Origin: Gnetum montanum
Lineage: Eukaryota > Streptophyta > Gnetopsida > Gnetales > Gnetaceae
Length of the DNA: 64,000 nt
Direction: 5' to 3'
Assembly (NCBI GenBank): GCA_015680685.1
Contig: MNCI01026636.1
Span: 47,970 to 111,969 of the forward strand
This document shows positions 11,267 to 22,549 of the stretch, piece by piece. Numbering within the stretch: the stretch's first letter is position 1; each line of letters begins with the position of its first letter. Under the pieces are notes generated by a model. The model saw nothing but the letters and a program-made list of their open reading frames with translations. It was not told the origin of the DNA and did no database searches. The position numbers were made by a program, and so were the translations under genes.

Positions 11267-12110
11267 TGATGAGTAGCAAGGTATCCCTATGCTCAACCAT
11301 ACAAATACGAGTCTACATGCACGATCTAATTGAATTCCAAGGACTAAGTGCTTATGCACCTTGTGGAACAAGAATTGGTTGATCAATCGTTATCTTCCCA
11401 AGCTTACTTGTATGTCATGATTATATGGTTAAGTAAACTTGAGGCATATGATTTTTATACTTTTTATGTGTTTTTATGTCCTACTACTAATAAGGGAGGA
11501 GAGAGATAACTAGGTGACTAATTTAATTTAACTACTGATTAACTAGGATTTAATTAATCTTAACACCAATATATGTTCTCACTTTCCATACACATCCTGA
11601 ACCAGTGCAACACTACTAGGATTACTAAGCACTAATTGTTACTGGGTTAACAAGTGTTACACGCATGCTCGAAGTGATCGTACTGAGTGTGCTTACTCAG
11701 GAGAGTTGTAGGGTGAGAGTGAGAGAGAACATTAATTAACTAAGGGAAATATTAAATAACTAAAAATAACATTAATTAATCTATTTTGAATGCTACAAGG
11801 TTTATCACAAAGTTCATCTTTATTTCCATACACAAGGTGTGCTCAGGTACACAATGCTCGAATAAAGATCTGTTCAGTTTATGACTCCTACTACGGGCAC
11901 ACAGAAATAATTCTAACTCTGAGAGGGAGAAAAGACAAGAGTTTGGGTAAGAGACTAAAATTAACTATGCAAACCAAGTGTGCATGCCTCTTATTTATAG
12001 CAAATGAGGCAAGACACGATATCGAGTATCCAACATCGCATGGTAGGCTTCAATATTGTGGACCTGATATCACAAATTCGATATCGCAGCCCTAATATCG
12101 CAGTTCATCA
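11267..12110 (-). repeat. Element A 5' LTR
   Basis: An 844-base LTR, TG...CA on the minus strand (TGATGAACTGCG ... CTACTCATCA). U3 (12014-12110) carries four to five GATATCG-like motifs. R carries the inverted repeat 11816-11824 / 11861-11869 with AATAAAG. U5 contains the CTTGGTAAC-type and ATGGTTGAGCATAGGG blocks seen in all the TGATGA LTRs. Confidence 0.95.
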
Positions 12111-12725
12111 ATTGTCATCTTTAATAGGTTGACCATTTCATTTGTCATAACCCTAGAACTCCTTTTCCCATCAAGTAGAAGCCATACCTTCTAATCTAGA
12201 TTTAGAAATATGTATCCTCAAGTTATTGGTATCTCTTCCAACTAAAAATTCTTCTCAAGTACCTTCAACCAACTTGCAAAAGCATTGGTATCATCTACAT
12301 CATTAAAAGTATTCAACTCTACATACGAAAGTCTTGCAACATTTCTAAATACTCTAGCAAGCCTTGCCTCATTATCCTCATAAATCTTGTCTAAAGAACA
12401 AGTATTGATCATTGTTAGATCCCTCAAAATTCTCATATAAGGAATAGGATTCCCTCCCATTAGAATCATTGGTTGATGGATTCCTACACTCCCATAGCTA
12501 TATTTTCCTTCCTCATCATCTACTCTATCTCCAACTATTTGTGAGACTTCTTCATCTTAACATGCTTTCTCTTTACCTCCACATGTATGGATATGACTAG
12601 GATTAGAATACCTATCTACCTTTTTCATTAATTTCATCTAAATAATAAACCATCATTTAGAAGGTAGACTTCATGCTCTCTGTTTATCAATTCAGAGCTT
12701 GCACCTCTTTCTTCTTAGGTGACAT
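12111..12725 (-). pseudogene. Element J1 gag remnant, cut by element A
   Basis: A minus-strand relic of a second retrotransposon family. The probable gag start is at 12725 (MSPKKKEVQ), closely matching the start of another relic at 16258. The best-preserved part (12469-12242) ends in ASWLKVLEKNF. Past a frameshift it continues as SRLEGMAST followed by WEKE, the arrangement of the Retrotrans_gag domain (Leu-x-Gly-x-Ala...Trp-Trp). Similarity stops at 12111, where element A begins, so A probably interrupts this gag. Several stops (TGA, TAA, TAG) break the frame. The family assignment beyond 'LTR retrotransposon gag' is uncertain. Confidence 0.65.
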
Positions 12726-12784
12726 GAAATTGACAAAATCCTCAACTGATTTCAAAGCAATAATACACATAAAACTCAACATAA

Positions 12785-12798
12785 GATCTCCAATACCA
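12785..12798 (-). other. Primer-binding-site-like sequence (tRNA-iMet type)
   Basis: The minus strand reads TGGTATTGGAGATC, resembling the TGGTATCAGAGC start of an initiator-Met primer site. It lies about 60 bases upstream of the J1 gag start, a plausible position. The LTR that should precede it (12799 upward) has no boundary that I can prove. Confidence 0.4.
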
Positions 12799-13187
12799 AT
12801 AACACTGGAGCAAATTCACTCCTTAAGATTTCAATTTTAAACAACTAAATCTAGATAATATGAAAGATAAATCAAATTTCTAGAAAAACAAGAAAATTAG
12901 CTATCTTCAATTATCAATGAGAATATTATAAAATAATGGATACCAAAACCAAGGATCCAATATAATCTCATATGCTTACACTATTGTAGAGCTTGAGGCT
13001 CTATAATCCCACAAGATTGACCTCAATTTAAGGCTCAATCTCCAAATCAAATCGCATACATAGATATGCAATCCAACCCAAGACACAAAGAGTTTTGACC
13101 AAGATAATGCATACACATTTAACTCTAGAGATGCATTCACACACATGTAATCCCTCTTTCAACTATCTCCTTACCTCTCACAAGGTA

Positions 13188-13610
13188 TTATGATGTCTCC
13201 TCCCTTGCACAAGCTCTCATTGGTCTTCTCTTGCTTGTTTCTTGCTTGCTCTTTTTTTCAATGTCCCAGCCTTTCCAAATGTCTTCTTGTCAATTTTTAA
13301 TGTTGTTAAGACATCTCACATGAGTATGAGATGTCTCCTCTTAGATAAGATGTCTTCCTAGTTTCCAAGATGTCTTGATAGTGTTAATGATGTCTCCCTA
13401 AGATTCAAAAAATCTCCTCATCTACAAAACATCTTCTCTAATAGGACTACAATTCAATGAAGACATCTTCTCTGAGTCCAAGATGTCTCCTATTAAATCT
13501 CATGTCTCAGCTAAGACATCTCATGGACCTTCAAGATGTCTTCCTAGAGCTAAAAACCTACAAAAATAACTTGTAGGAAAAAAGCACAAGGGAATCAAAA
13601 GATGTGTCCC
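13188..13610. repeat. Cluster of AGATGTCT / AGACATCT motifs
   Basis: The octamer AGATGTCT, or its reverse complement AGACATCT, occurs exactly or with one change about a dozen times in about 420 bases. It is densest at 13310-13545 and is usually followed by CC or TCCT. Spacing is irregular (about 17-35 bases), so it is not a simple satellite. It lies inside an AT-rich stretch that may be the LTR or leader of element J1. Confidence 0.6.
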
Positions 13611-13953
13611 TACACTAAAGTCTTAGCATCACTAAAGATTATAGTATACTTTGGAATATCTATGTTTATTTTGCTAAGCATCTAAGCTAAAAATGATTTG
13701 AATGACTTAAAGGATGCTAAATATTAGGGTTTCTTGAGGTTTTAATGTGAGAATGTGTGGATGTAACATAAAAAGATATGAATTTATGTGAAAATTGAGA
13801 AAGAGGATCTTTGAGAGAAAATGTGAGAAATAAGGGTTTTTAGATGAGAAAATATGATACTAACATTAAATGAGGATGATGAAAATGTATTTTGAACCTT
13901 TTGATTCTAGAATAAGAAAAGAAGATTTTTTATAACATTTTACCAAGGATTTA

Positions 13954-13974
13954 GATCTTATAGCTCCAATACCA
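13954..13974 (-). other. Second iMet-type primer-site-like sequence
   Basis: The minus strand reads TGGTATTGGAGCTATAAGAT, matching TGGTATCAGAGC at 10 of 12 positions and preceded by ACTTTGAGAG. It may mark the LTR/leader junction of another old element whose body is not recognisable. Confidence 0.4.
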
Positions 13975-16144
13975 CTCTCAAAGTATGTGTATCAGCTTGA
14001 ATTGAACTTGAGATTTGAAGATACCATTGAAGGTCATGTGGATTGATGTGAATCAAAATCCTCTTAACTCTTATTGCTAATGATTGTCAAACCATTGAAA
14101 AAATCAATTAATCTTAAGTTAATTTTTCTAATATTATTGGTAGTTGCTAAAGGCAATGAATTTTGAGATTGTTGGTAGGAAGTAGACTTCAAACTGTATC
14201 ACTAGGCATCAATGCTAGGAGTAGAATTGATATCACATCAATGCTTATTACTATTCATTATTGGAATCAACTAGAGGTGATTAGTAAAAATTTATAATTT
14301 TTAAATGCTTAATCTTGATGAATTTATTATTGTTTACATTGAATTTGAAAGTTTCTAATGCTCTTAACATGAGAAAGAAAAATCTTGAATCATATTTCTG
14401 AAAAGGATTAAATGAAATACAAGATCTATTCTACAAGATGCTTTAGCAACTTAAGATAACTAAAGATGCATGTAAACATAACTTTAAATAAGAAAATAAC
14501 ACTCAAGTTTGATACTTTAAATATCTTTATCATCTACAAGCAAGTTTAGTACTTATATTTATGATCTTTAAAGATTTACTAATGATCTTAATAAAATTGA
14601 TAACATTTGATGATATTTAATCTTGTATAATGAATGATCTTAAGAAGAAATTAAGAGAATATGAATTATAAATAAGAGAATATGAAATCTTGTGAATGGA
14701 TTGTGAAATGGAAGAGACATTATGAAAGAATATAAGAGTTTTAAGAACTATGAAGTAAAAAATTAAAAAAAGAAAACTCCTTCAAATTCCCTCAAACCCA
14801 TGACCTTTAATGATCAATGATAAAATAAGAAAAATGAAGCCCTTGTCTTATGAGGTATAGAGGGAGACCTTAATTTATAGGCAAGGTTAACTTAAAGTTT
14901 TTTATTTTAGGCATGTTGTACCACTATTATGTCTTATATCTAAAATTTTCTATTTTAGGAAATTTTTACATATGTGAGACAAACATTGTAATTACATCAT
15001 AAAACAAAATAATAAAAGAAAAAACACAAAACATAAATTGAGAAAATAAAAATATGAAGTAATTTTAGGTAGCGAAAGAACTACTTGGTTATCTTGACTT
15101 CACAATAAATAAGCTTATAAAATTTTTATTTTTGGAAAGCTTAGGAATTTATCCATAATTTGAAAATAATAAGTACTAAAAAAATATTTGAAAGTTAAGG
15201 TTATATTATGTTCTTTCCAACCTATCAAAAATTGCAGTAATTCTGGTACTACAAATTTGAGAGATAATAACTTAAACTTTCTTATGTTTTGTATGCTAAA
15301 AGTTTAAGTAAACCTTTGCAAAGATGTTAGTTTTCAAATAAAGCTTAAATCACATAAAATCATTATGAGATGAGGGAGAAATAATCCAATCATTTCCTTT
15401 CATTCATTTAGGTGAAAATTTAAGGCTTAGAAAATATATAAAATCTTAAAGTGAATATCTCAAAAACAACAATAGATATTGAGATGAAATTTTAAATAAT
15501 CTTAACCATCTATTGTATCTTTCAAATAAATTTAGAACCACTAAAAAATATTGTTAAATGGAAGATATGATCAAAATAGTGAATGCCCGCCAATTCTAAC
15601 TGTTCAACTTCTAAGATTAAGAAAATAATAATGAATGATGTTGATGAATTGATGAATTTCTGAAAGATTAATGAATTGATGATGAAATAGTGAAATTATT
15701 GTTGAAATTACATTAATAATTCCTTAATACAAATTTCTAAGAGATGCCTTAGATATATACATATGATAGGTGAGGCAAAGTTTACTAAGAATAACATAAT
15801 ATAGCACCAATGATAAAATAACCCTAAAAATTAAATATATATGTGGATTAGGGCCAAAATAACATTACAATGTCAATTAATCCAAAAATTTCCTATATTT
15901 TATTAGAATAAACTCCTATTATATAATAAAATTAATAAATTATTATATTTTACTCTAAAAAATCAAGAAAATTAAATGTATGAAGAGCTTGCATTCATAC
16001 TAATATTTGATAGTAATGTCTTTCTAACCTATGGTATGGTAGGAGGATATTACAAATGTGATCTTCAAGATCTAACATAGAGGAATGTCTTGTTGAAGAA
16101 TATTTTGAGTTCACATCTTATCTATATGCCCTTGGTAATATAGG
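13975..16144. other. AT-rich debris, no gene seen
   Basis: About 2.2 kb of very AT-rich sequence with no open frame of note, no conserved motif and no repeat with a second copy in the window. It is probably LTR and leader material of the J family. Confidence 0.5.
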
Positions 16145-16258
16145 TTAATTCTTCTTCTCTTCATGTTTTTCAAGTTTATCCATAATGTGCTTGAAAGTAT
16201 TATTTATTTCTTCCATATCTTTAGCCAAGGATTGGACTAATTTCTTCCTAGGAGCCAT
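16145..16258 (-). pseudogene. Element J2 gag start, 37 codons
   Basis: A short clean frame beginning MAPRKKLVQSLAKDMEEI and ending in a Lys/Glu-rich coil before TAA. Its start and spacing match the broken frame at 12725 (MSPKKKEVQ... then a MKSTF-like stretch), so both look like N-termini of the same gag family. The predicted product is a charged amphipathic helix. Nothing recognisable continues below the stop, so it is a fragment. It is too short to name from sequence alone; the match to J1 is the main support. Confidence 0.45.
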
Positions 16259-18202
16259 GATCAAGTTAATTTAAATGATAAAAATAATAATCACCCATAA
16301 GAAAAATTCAAAGAATTAAGAGTGCCCACAAAGGATTTGGAATGCCCAATAAAGAATTATGAATACCCAAACTGAAATACACATAATTCCAAGTAAGCAT
16401 AACTAATTTAATCTAATGAGTTTCATAAACAAGTAAATTCTACAAAATCTGAAATATTTTGAATATTTAGATGACCAATATGATTAATAAATAAACTTAC
16501 TCCAAAACCTCAATTAAATGAAAAGTGTTAAAGGAGGTTATCTTCAAGTGATGTAGATTCTTCAAAACTAAACTATTTGATACTAAGATGATAAAGAGCT
16601 TTCCACCACAAATCCCTGAATAGCCCAAACCACACTTCACTATGTGTAATGAACAAGAATTCCGTACGTAATAAATCAGTTTAGAAAAAGAAAATGTATC
16701 TCCATTTACTTATTGTACTGTAAGCCAAAATACAATACATTTGGAAACAACATTTCCAAGGATTAAAGACCAGTATACCATAACATCCTTACTACATACT
16801 CTTATCACTTCTTAAAATAATTATTTTAGCATACTTTAATGAGATTGTGACTCATAGTCATCTTGCAATGTTAATCATGTGACATTGTTATGACTAGTAA
16901 TTTATTCCTAATAGAATATCAAAATCCAAGATTTTTACTAGTGCTAAAGCATTGTAATTCATAATGCCTTGAAACCCTAAATGATTACTAGATTTCTATT
17001 TGCAATTGGCTCATAATATCTTGAAATAAAACCTAAATCATTATCACTTCTAAATGTAAATGCATAAAATTTGCAAGGGCTTGGTAGCTCACTATGGCTA
17101 GGCTACAACTTGTAATCCCATAGTTAGTGCATGTCTAAGCTAGAAATTCTATAAAATCACCATCATTCAAACTATGATGTGGCTACGTCCCATAATGCCT
17201 TAGCAGTTAACTATGAATGGACTATGAGTTGCATCCTTTTTATATAATTCCCCAACTCAAAATAAGCACTTCACTTAATCTAAATCAAAGAAACAAATAC
17301 TCTATAGATATAGAATAATTGTGAGATGCTCACTTGAGGATAGAATACATTGGATATGAGGTAATGTTCTCATCAACTTTGTAGGGAAAGTATGAACCAA
17401 AATGATCCTAAGGGAGAAAAATAGGAGCGTCTTCATCATCTTGGTGAATTTATTCTATTTATGATGAGCTAACCATTGGGTTAGGAAAATGATTTGAAGA
17501 TGACCTACTATGGTTGGCTATTTACTTGGTGTCATAGTTCTTGAACATATATTTTTATGGTAACCTCAAGTGACATGTGTCTTTGCATATCCCTTAGAAT
17601 CATACATATGATTTATAGAGTATAAGTCATATGCTTTAAATAAGTATGGGATACCTCTAACAAGATATGAATAGATATATTAACCAAGTCAAAATAAAGT
17701 AATTAACATGAAAACAATGACATAAAATAAAAATCAAATAAAATATATTTGTTAAAAAATTTATAGTTATTCAACTTTAGTCTAGTTCAATGGAAAAGGT
17801 GTCAATCTCTCATTCTTCCTTAGTTTCTTTAGCTTTAACTTTTACTTTTAAACTATATTCAATCTTCTAAATTGCTAGTGTGAGGATTTTAGTCTTCCCA
17901 TGTATAAAAGGGATTTTAACAACAAAAGAGAATGATGCATAATTTATCTCAATTAGATGGATTGTATTCAATCAACCACAACCTTAAATATCATATATTA
18001 CAAAATCAATTATAATACTAGCAAAAGTTATCATCTTTAAATATCATATATTATGATATCATAAAATATTAGCATTATATCATTGTCTTTATCTCAATAA
18101 CATACCTTAACTCATTAAAGAAGGTATATGATTTATTCATCATTTTTATTGTTTATTGTCTACTTAATACCTATCAACAAATATTTTTATCATGCATTAA
18201 TA
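16259..18202. other. AT-rich debris, no gene seen
   Basis: No coding region, LTR boundary or repeat partner was found here. It may include the LTR or leader of element J2. Confidence 0.5.
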
Positions 18203-18275
18203 AGGTGTTAGCCTAATGGTAAGACTCTTGATTTGGAAGCTCCACATTATAGTTTTAATTTTAAGGGGTGTCAAA
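18203..18275 (+). repeat. tRNA-related SINE-like segment
   Basis: An A-box-like TTAGCCTAATGGT (18208-18220) is followed about 30 bases later by a decayed B-box-like AGTTTTAATTTTA (18251-18263), the spacing of a tRNA-type polymerase III promoter. The anticodon region does not fold as a functional tRNA. An A-rich stretch follows near 18353. Confidence 0.45.
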
Positions 18276-19011
18276 ACCTAGAAAAAAGTTTTCTTAATCA
18301 AACTAGAGCATCAAATACACATGTAGCATTTGACATACCCTATAAAAATTGTAAAAAAAAAAATACACAAGTAGCATATAATAGAACAAATAGAAAAAAT
18401 AAGAAAAAAAAAGACTCAATGAATTTGGGGATATCTACTTAGGATTTTACCCTTACAATTCAGTTCATAACAAAAGAAAAAAGCACCCTTTTGGGAATTT
18501 AGTTCTCACCAAAGACTAAATGTAATCAATAGTATAAGTAGAATGAAGAAAGAATCAAATAAAGTAGATGACAACAAAAATTTAAAAGAAAAGCTTCCTT
18601 TAGAGAACTATGTTGAATAAGATTACTTGCACTAGAACCTCTATCACTAATGAATCTAAACTAAGGCTATAAGAGATGAATCAACTAATTTATCTCTAAC
18701 TTAACCTTTGGAGCTTGGGATATAATTTAAAATAGACAAGGGAGAACATATATGATTCCTCTAAAATAGTCAAATAATAAATATTTAAATATTCTATTTT
18801 CTGAAAAAATGATATTGCATCTACACTTTCAATGGGTACTGCTAAGTTATAAAGTTCTAATTTTACTATATTTCTTGGGAATATATATTGTTAAAAAAAT
18901 AATTTTAAGGTTCAATCTTTTGAAAAAATCCAAGCTTACATTAACAACGTTAATGGTAAGATACCTTAAAATATGCAAATATTATAGGGACCATCATTTG
19001 AAGTAATACTA

Positions 19012-19180
19012 AGGTGCTCATTTCTTAAGTCAAAGACTTGGGTTCAAGCATTAGCATAGCCACTCAAAGAGGTTAGGATTTCACTTATCTACTAACTTTC
19101 CTAAGATCCCGCTTAGTAGGATAAGCACTATGGCTATGGGGTGATGATCCTTTTTAAATATTGTAAAAGAAAGGTTCATG
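19012..19180 (+). repeat. tRNA-related SINE-like segment, 5' truncated
   Basis: TCAAAGACTTGGGTTCAAGC (19030-19049) reads like the anticodon-arm to B-box part of a tRNA-derived SINE. It is followed by about 130 bases of non-tRNA body ending in a T-rich stretch. The A-box half is shortened or missing. Confidence 0.45.
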
Positions 19181-19379
19181 TTCCAACATCCCAAGACATC
19201 TAGCTAACATAATAACTCATAAGAATTATAAAGGAGAAGGAAAAAGTGTTTGAATCTAAAAAAATATTAATAATGAGTAACAAAATCATAGTACATCACA
19301 AGCTTGACATTTAGTAGACATCATAAAAAATATGGAAAGAAAAATCTTTTTAATTGTAAAATTTTCTACTCAAGTGTAC

Positions 19380-20000
19380 AACCATACAATTAATACTTTT
19401 CAAAAATAAGAGAATAAAATTAATTGTTAGTAGGAAGGAAGATCTCCATTATAACAAAATTTACATCACTTTTTAATAGTCATGCTTAAACTTCAAATAG
19501 CAAAACAAATCAAGAGAAAGATCTATGGCTTAATACTGATATTTGTTTCAAAGTAAGAAAGTGATACCGCTAGTAAAAGATATTCACATTGTATCTTATT
19601 ATTGATACTATGGTGAGAATATTTACTATCCACTATAACCTTATTATCACTACTAGTTTTAATCTTTAATTTAATAGTATTCTTGTCAAACAAGGAAAAA
19701 TTTTCCTTACAAGCTATCTTCCAAGGTTGGTTAATACTTTCTCTAGTACTAGTAAAAAGATACATAGAAGCTTTTGTCTTCTCTAGATTCTTTATAGCAA
19801 TTTGATCATTCTTATTGTTAACATTAACTTGGTTTTTCATATTTTTAACTTCATTTTATTTATTTTTATTTTCAACTTCAACACATTTTTTATTTTCTTT
19901 AAAATCTTTTTTCTTGAGCAAAGAAAGGTAAGCATTAACCAAATGTCCTTCATGATAAAGTTGTAAGAATTAGGAAGATTATAATATATAATTAACTTAA
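19380..20000 (-). pseudogene. Element E relic, copy 1 (gag-like)
   Basis: A minus-strand relic with a 105-codon open stretch (19840-19523) of unrecognised sequence, preceded near 19960-19915 by a decayed segment (YHEGHLVNAY) that aligns with the intact zinc knuckle of copy 3 at 62443-62402, with its cysteines lost. About 450 bases of this relic align loosely with 20480-20904. The zinc knuckle suggests the 3' end of a retrotransposon gag. The family (Ty1/copia or Ty3/gypsy) cannot be told. Confidence 0.5.
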
Positions 20001-20099
20001 TATAATCCATTTCCCCTACTTGTAATATTAATTATTTTAGAAGAATTATAAAGGAATATAATATTTCCTTAAGTATGAGGGTTTTGAACTAGAAATAAT

Positions 20100-20215
20100 T
20101 AAAACATAGGTCCACCCCATGATTTATAGAAGTTTACAACTCAATGCTACCTAATAGAATTGAACTTATGACTTGGGATTACCAGGCCAAGACCCATATC
20201 ACTAGGCTACCAACT
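20100..20215 (-). repeat. tRNA-derived SINE-like segment
   Basis: This is the best of the three. On the minus strand an A-box GGTAGCCTAGTGATATGG (rc of 20194-20211) is followed by GGTCTTGGCCTGG and a B-box AAGTTCAATTCTA (rc of 20155-20167), with tRNA-like spacing. The sequence then departs from a tRNA, as expected for a SINE body. It is not a working tRNA gene. Confidence 0.55.
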
Positions 20216-20479
20216 CATAATGATGAGTCAAGAATAGCCTAAGCTTACAACCTCCTATCTAACAAGATAATGAAATAACTACTTAAGCTACCTATCATTA
20301 GCATGATAGAATGCAAGATCATATAAATACTATGATTATTGTGTTATTTCCTCATGTTATAATTTTATGATTTATTTATTTTTTGTTTATGTATTTACTT
20401 ATTTGGAGGATGGGGATGCATGCTTAATCACTAAGTAAAAAGCTCCAAAATGGCATAAAAAGGAATAACTTTCCAGTTT

Positions 20480-20904
20480 TAGAGATGTCTTAAAATAAAT
20501 GCTTCAAAAAATGAAAGAAAAAATTAATTATTAGTAGGAAGGTTTGTACTAATCTAAACAAGATGTATCTCATTTTAATATTTATTCTTAAACTCAAAAT
20601 AACAAAAGGATTCAATGTAGCAAGGAAAAATACCATCTTTTGTAAAAGAGTAAGATATGAAAGTAAATGTTTGCATATAAAGCCTATCATGATTAATCAT
20701 ACATCAAGTCTCTTTTGAATCCTCTAAAGCTTTCCTATCAACAAAATATGTCATCATTAGGTAGACAGTAGTCTTTGTAAATATCTCACATGGTAACTAA
20801 TATAAATGGATTAATACTTCGTGTAGTAAAAGTAAAAGTATTCATACAAGCTTTTGTCTCCTTTGATTTCTTTATTTTCATTTAATCATTCTTAACATTG
20901 ATAG
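20480..20904 (-). pseudogene. Element E relic, copy 2 (left part)
   Basis: It aligns loosely with 19410-19830, sharing blocks such as AAGCTTTTGTCT and TTTAATCATTCTTA. It runs up to the GATAG duplication at 20900-20904, where element B inserted. Its continuation is found on the far side of B from 54825. No open frame survives. Confidence 0.5.
20900..20904. repeat. Target-site duplication GATAG, left copy (element B)
   Basis: GATAG here and at 54825-54829 flank B perfectly, proving that the pieces 20905-21181, 22398-22549 and 42266-54824 are one insertion split by later ones. Confidence 0.92.
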
Positions 20905-21181
20905 TAATGAGTAGCTAATAGTCCCTATGCCCAACCATAAAATCACAAGTGTTACACTAGTGATCTAATCAAATTTTTTGGACTTTAGCTCTTCAAATGC
21001 ACAATAGCAAAGGTAGTGACTTAAGGACATGATTGTTGTCTTCTTGGCTTCACCTATGTAGGTGCAAGTGGATGGTTAAGTGAGAGCCAAGGCACATAAT
21101 TTGTATTAATTTTTATATTTTATTCTAATTATCCTAAGTATGAAATGAATTAATTAAATGGAAACTAATCTAAGTGACTAT
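20905..21181 (-). repeat. Element B 3' LTR, piece 1
   Basis: It aligns with 53980-54262 of the 5' LTR. The terminal TG is now TA (TAATGAGTAG). It ends at the ACTAT duplication made by the solo LTR insertion. Confidence 0.92.
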
Positions 21182-22392
21182 TGATGAGCTATGATATCGC
21201 ATCCGACCCCATGATATCATGTACGCGATATCGCGGCCTGCCGCAATGTCTATAAATAAGAGGTGGCTTTCCCTATTCTAGGAATCTAGACTTAGACCCT
21301 TAGCCAAAATATAGTATTTTTACCATTCCAGAGTTAGAATAATTTCCATGTGCCCGCTGTAGGAGTCTTAAAGTGAACGGATCTTTATTCCAGCAAATTA
21401 TACCTGAGCACACATTTGTGTACGACAATAAAGATGAACTTTCTAATAAACCTTGTAGCATATGGACTAAGCTAAATAGGATTTAATTATTGTTAAATTT
21501 TTAAATGCTTTCCTAGATAATCAATCTCTCTCAACCCTTGACTCTCTTAGTTAAGTGCATTCAGTACGACTACTTCAAGAACATGAGTAACGCTTGGTAA
21601 CCCAGTAACAAGTAGCATTTGGTAATCCTAGCAGCATTGCACTAGTTCAGGGTGTGTGCGACAAGTGGGAATGAATACTGGTGCTAGGACAATTAGAACT
21701 TAGTTAGCGAATAGTTAATGTAAGTTAGTCACTTAGTCCTCTCAACCCTTTTCCCCAGAGCATGCCCACAGTGTGATGATTGTAATTATACAAAACCTTT
21801 ATTCGAGTGTCATGTACTTGGACACGTACATGAACGACAATAAGGATCAAGATTACTTCATCATTGCAACATCCCTTAGCTTAATTATGTATTTAATTGT
21901 TATTGTTATTTACTGCTTTCTTAGTTAACATCTCTTCACCCTTATCTCCTAGTAACGCGGAATGAGTACGACTTAATCACGAGCATTCAAGTGTGACTAC
22001 TTGGTAACCCAGTAGCGTACTTAGGCCATGCACTTGGTAACCCCAGTGGCAATCATGCACAAGGTCCAAGATGTGTACAGATGATTAAGGAATAGATATT
22101 TATCACACTTGAGCTAGCTTAGACTCTCTCTCTCTCTCTCTCTCCTAGTTTAAGTAATATTACTTTCCATCATACTCAGGAGTAGTACTAGTGTAGAAAC
22201 ACATCATACACCTCACTCTGGACTAAACCATACGTGGAAAGCTAATACTAGTCTAGGTGAGAAGACAATGAACTGTGACCTACAAGTAACTGTCTAGATA
22301 CCACAACTAGCCCATCTGTGGAGTTCAACCGAATAATGCGTGAAACGCTCGTATTCGTATGGTTGAGTGTAGGGGTACCTCGCCACTCATCA
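21182..22392 (+). mobile_element. Solo LTR with two R/U5 cores, TSD ACTAT
   Basis: A 1211-base TG...CA unit flanked by perfect ACTAT (21177-21181 and 22393-22397), inserted in the opposite orientation into element B's 3' LTR. The left half is A-type (GATATCG motifs at 21192-21236, TATAAATA at 21251, R inverted repeat 21381-21389 / 21427-21435). The right half, from about 21758, is a second LTR core resembling that of element C (TGCCCACAGTGTGATG, then a second AATAAGG site) and ends like all family LTRs. It is longer than the 800-850-base A, B and C LTRs, and contains a CT microsatellite at 22124-22144. Confidence 0.9.
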
Positions 22393-22397
22393 ACTAT

Positions 22398-22549
22398 TTA
22401 ATGCCTTATTATATTTCATAACATAAGTATCTGAGCACACCTTCCATACACATACTGAACTCGTTATGACACTATTGAGCTACCAAGTATTATCCTATTA
22501 AGCATACCAAGTAGTAACATTGCTAGGATTACCAAGTATTAACAATATG
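22398..22549 (-). repeat. Element B 3' LTR, piece 2
   Basis: It aligns with about 54264-54410 of the 5' LTR (the TAATGCCTTA block through ATTAACA). It ends at ATATG (22545-22549), the left target duplication of element D. Confidence 0.9.

Larger units (their letters stand above)
2528..12110 (-). mobile_element. Element A: decayed Ty3/gypsy LTR retrotransposon
   Basis: A minus-strand element with, reading leftward, a 5' LTR (11267-12110), a primer-binding site, gag, PR, RT, RNase H, IN, a long non-coding spacer, a polypurine-like tract and a 3' LTR truncated at 2528. The order PR-RT-RH-IN defines Ty3/gypsy. The IN GPY motif, the absence of a visible chromodomain and a tRNA-Asp-like primer site point to the Athila/Tat side of that group. 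Coding regions are broken by many stops and frameshifts and key catalytic residues are changed, so it cannot move on its own. Because the 3' LTR is truncated, its target-site duplication cannot be tested. The right flank (12111 onward) is a gag relic of a different family, so A probably inserted there. Confidence 0.9.

Noticed and set aside
13310-13545. Possible CRISPR array (regular short motifs)
   Set aside because: The motif is only 8 bases, spacing is irregular, both orientations occur, and the window is plant nuclear DNA.
20155-20211. Possible functional tRNA gene (minus strand)
   Set aside because: The A- and B-boxes are recognisable but the acceptor and anticodon stems do not pair; it fits a SINE head better.
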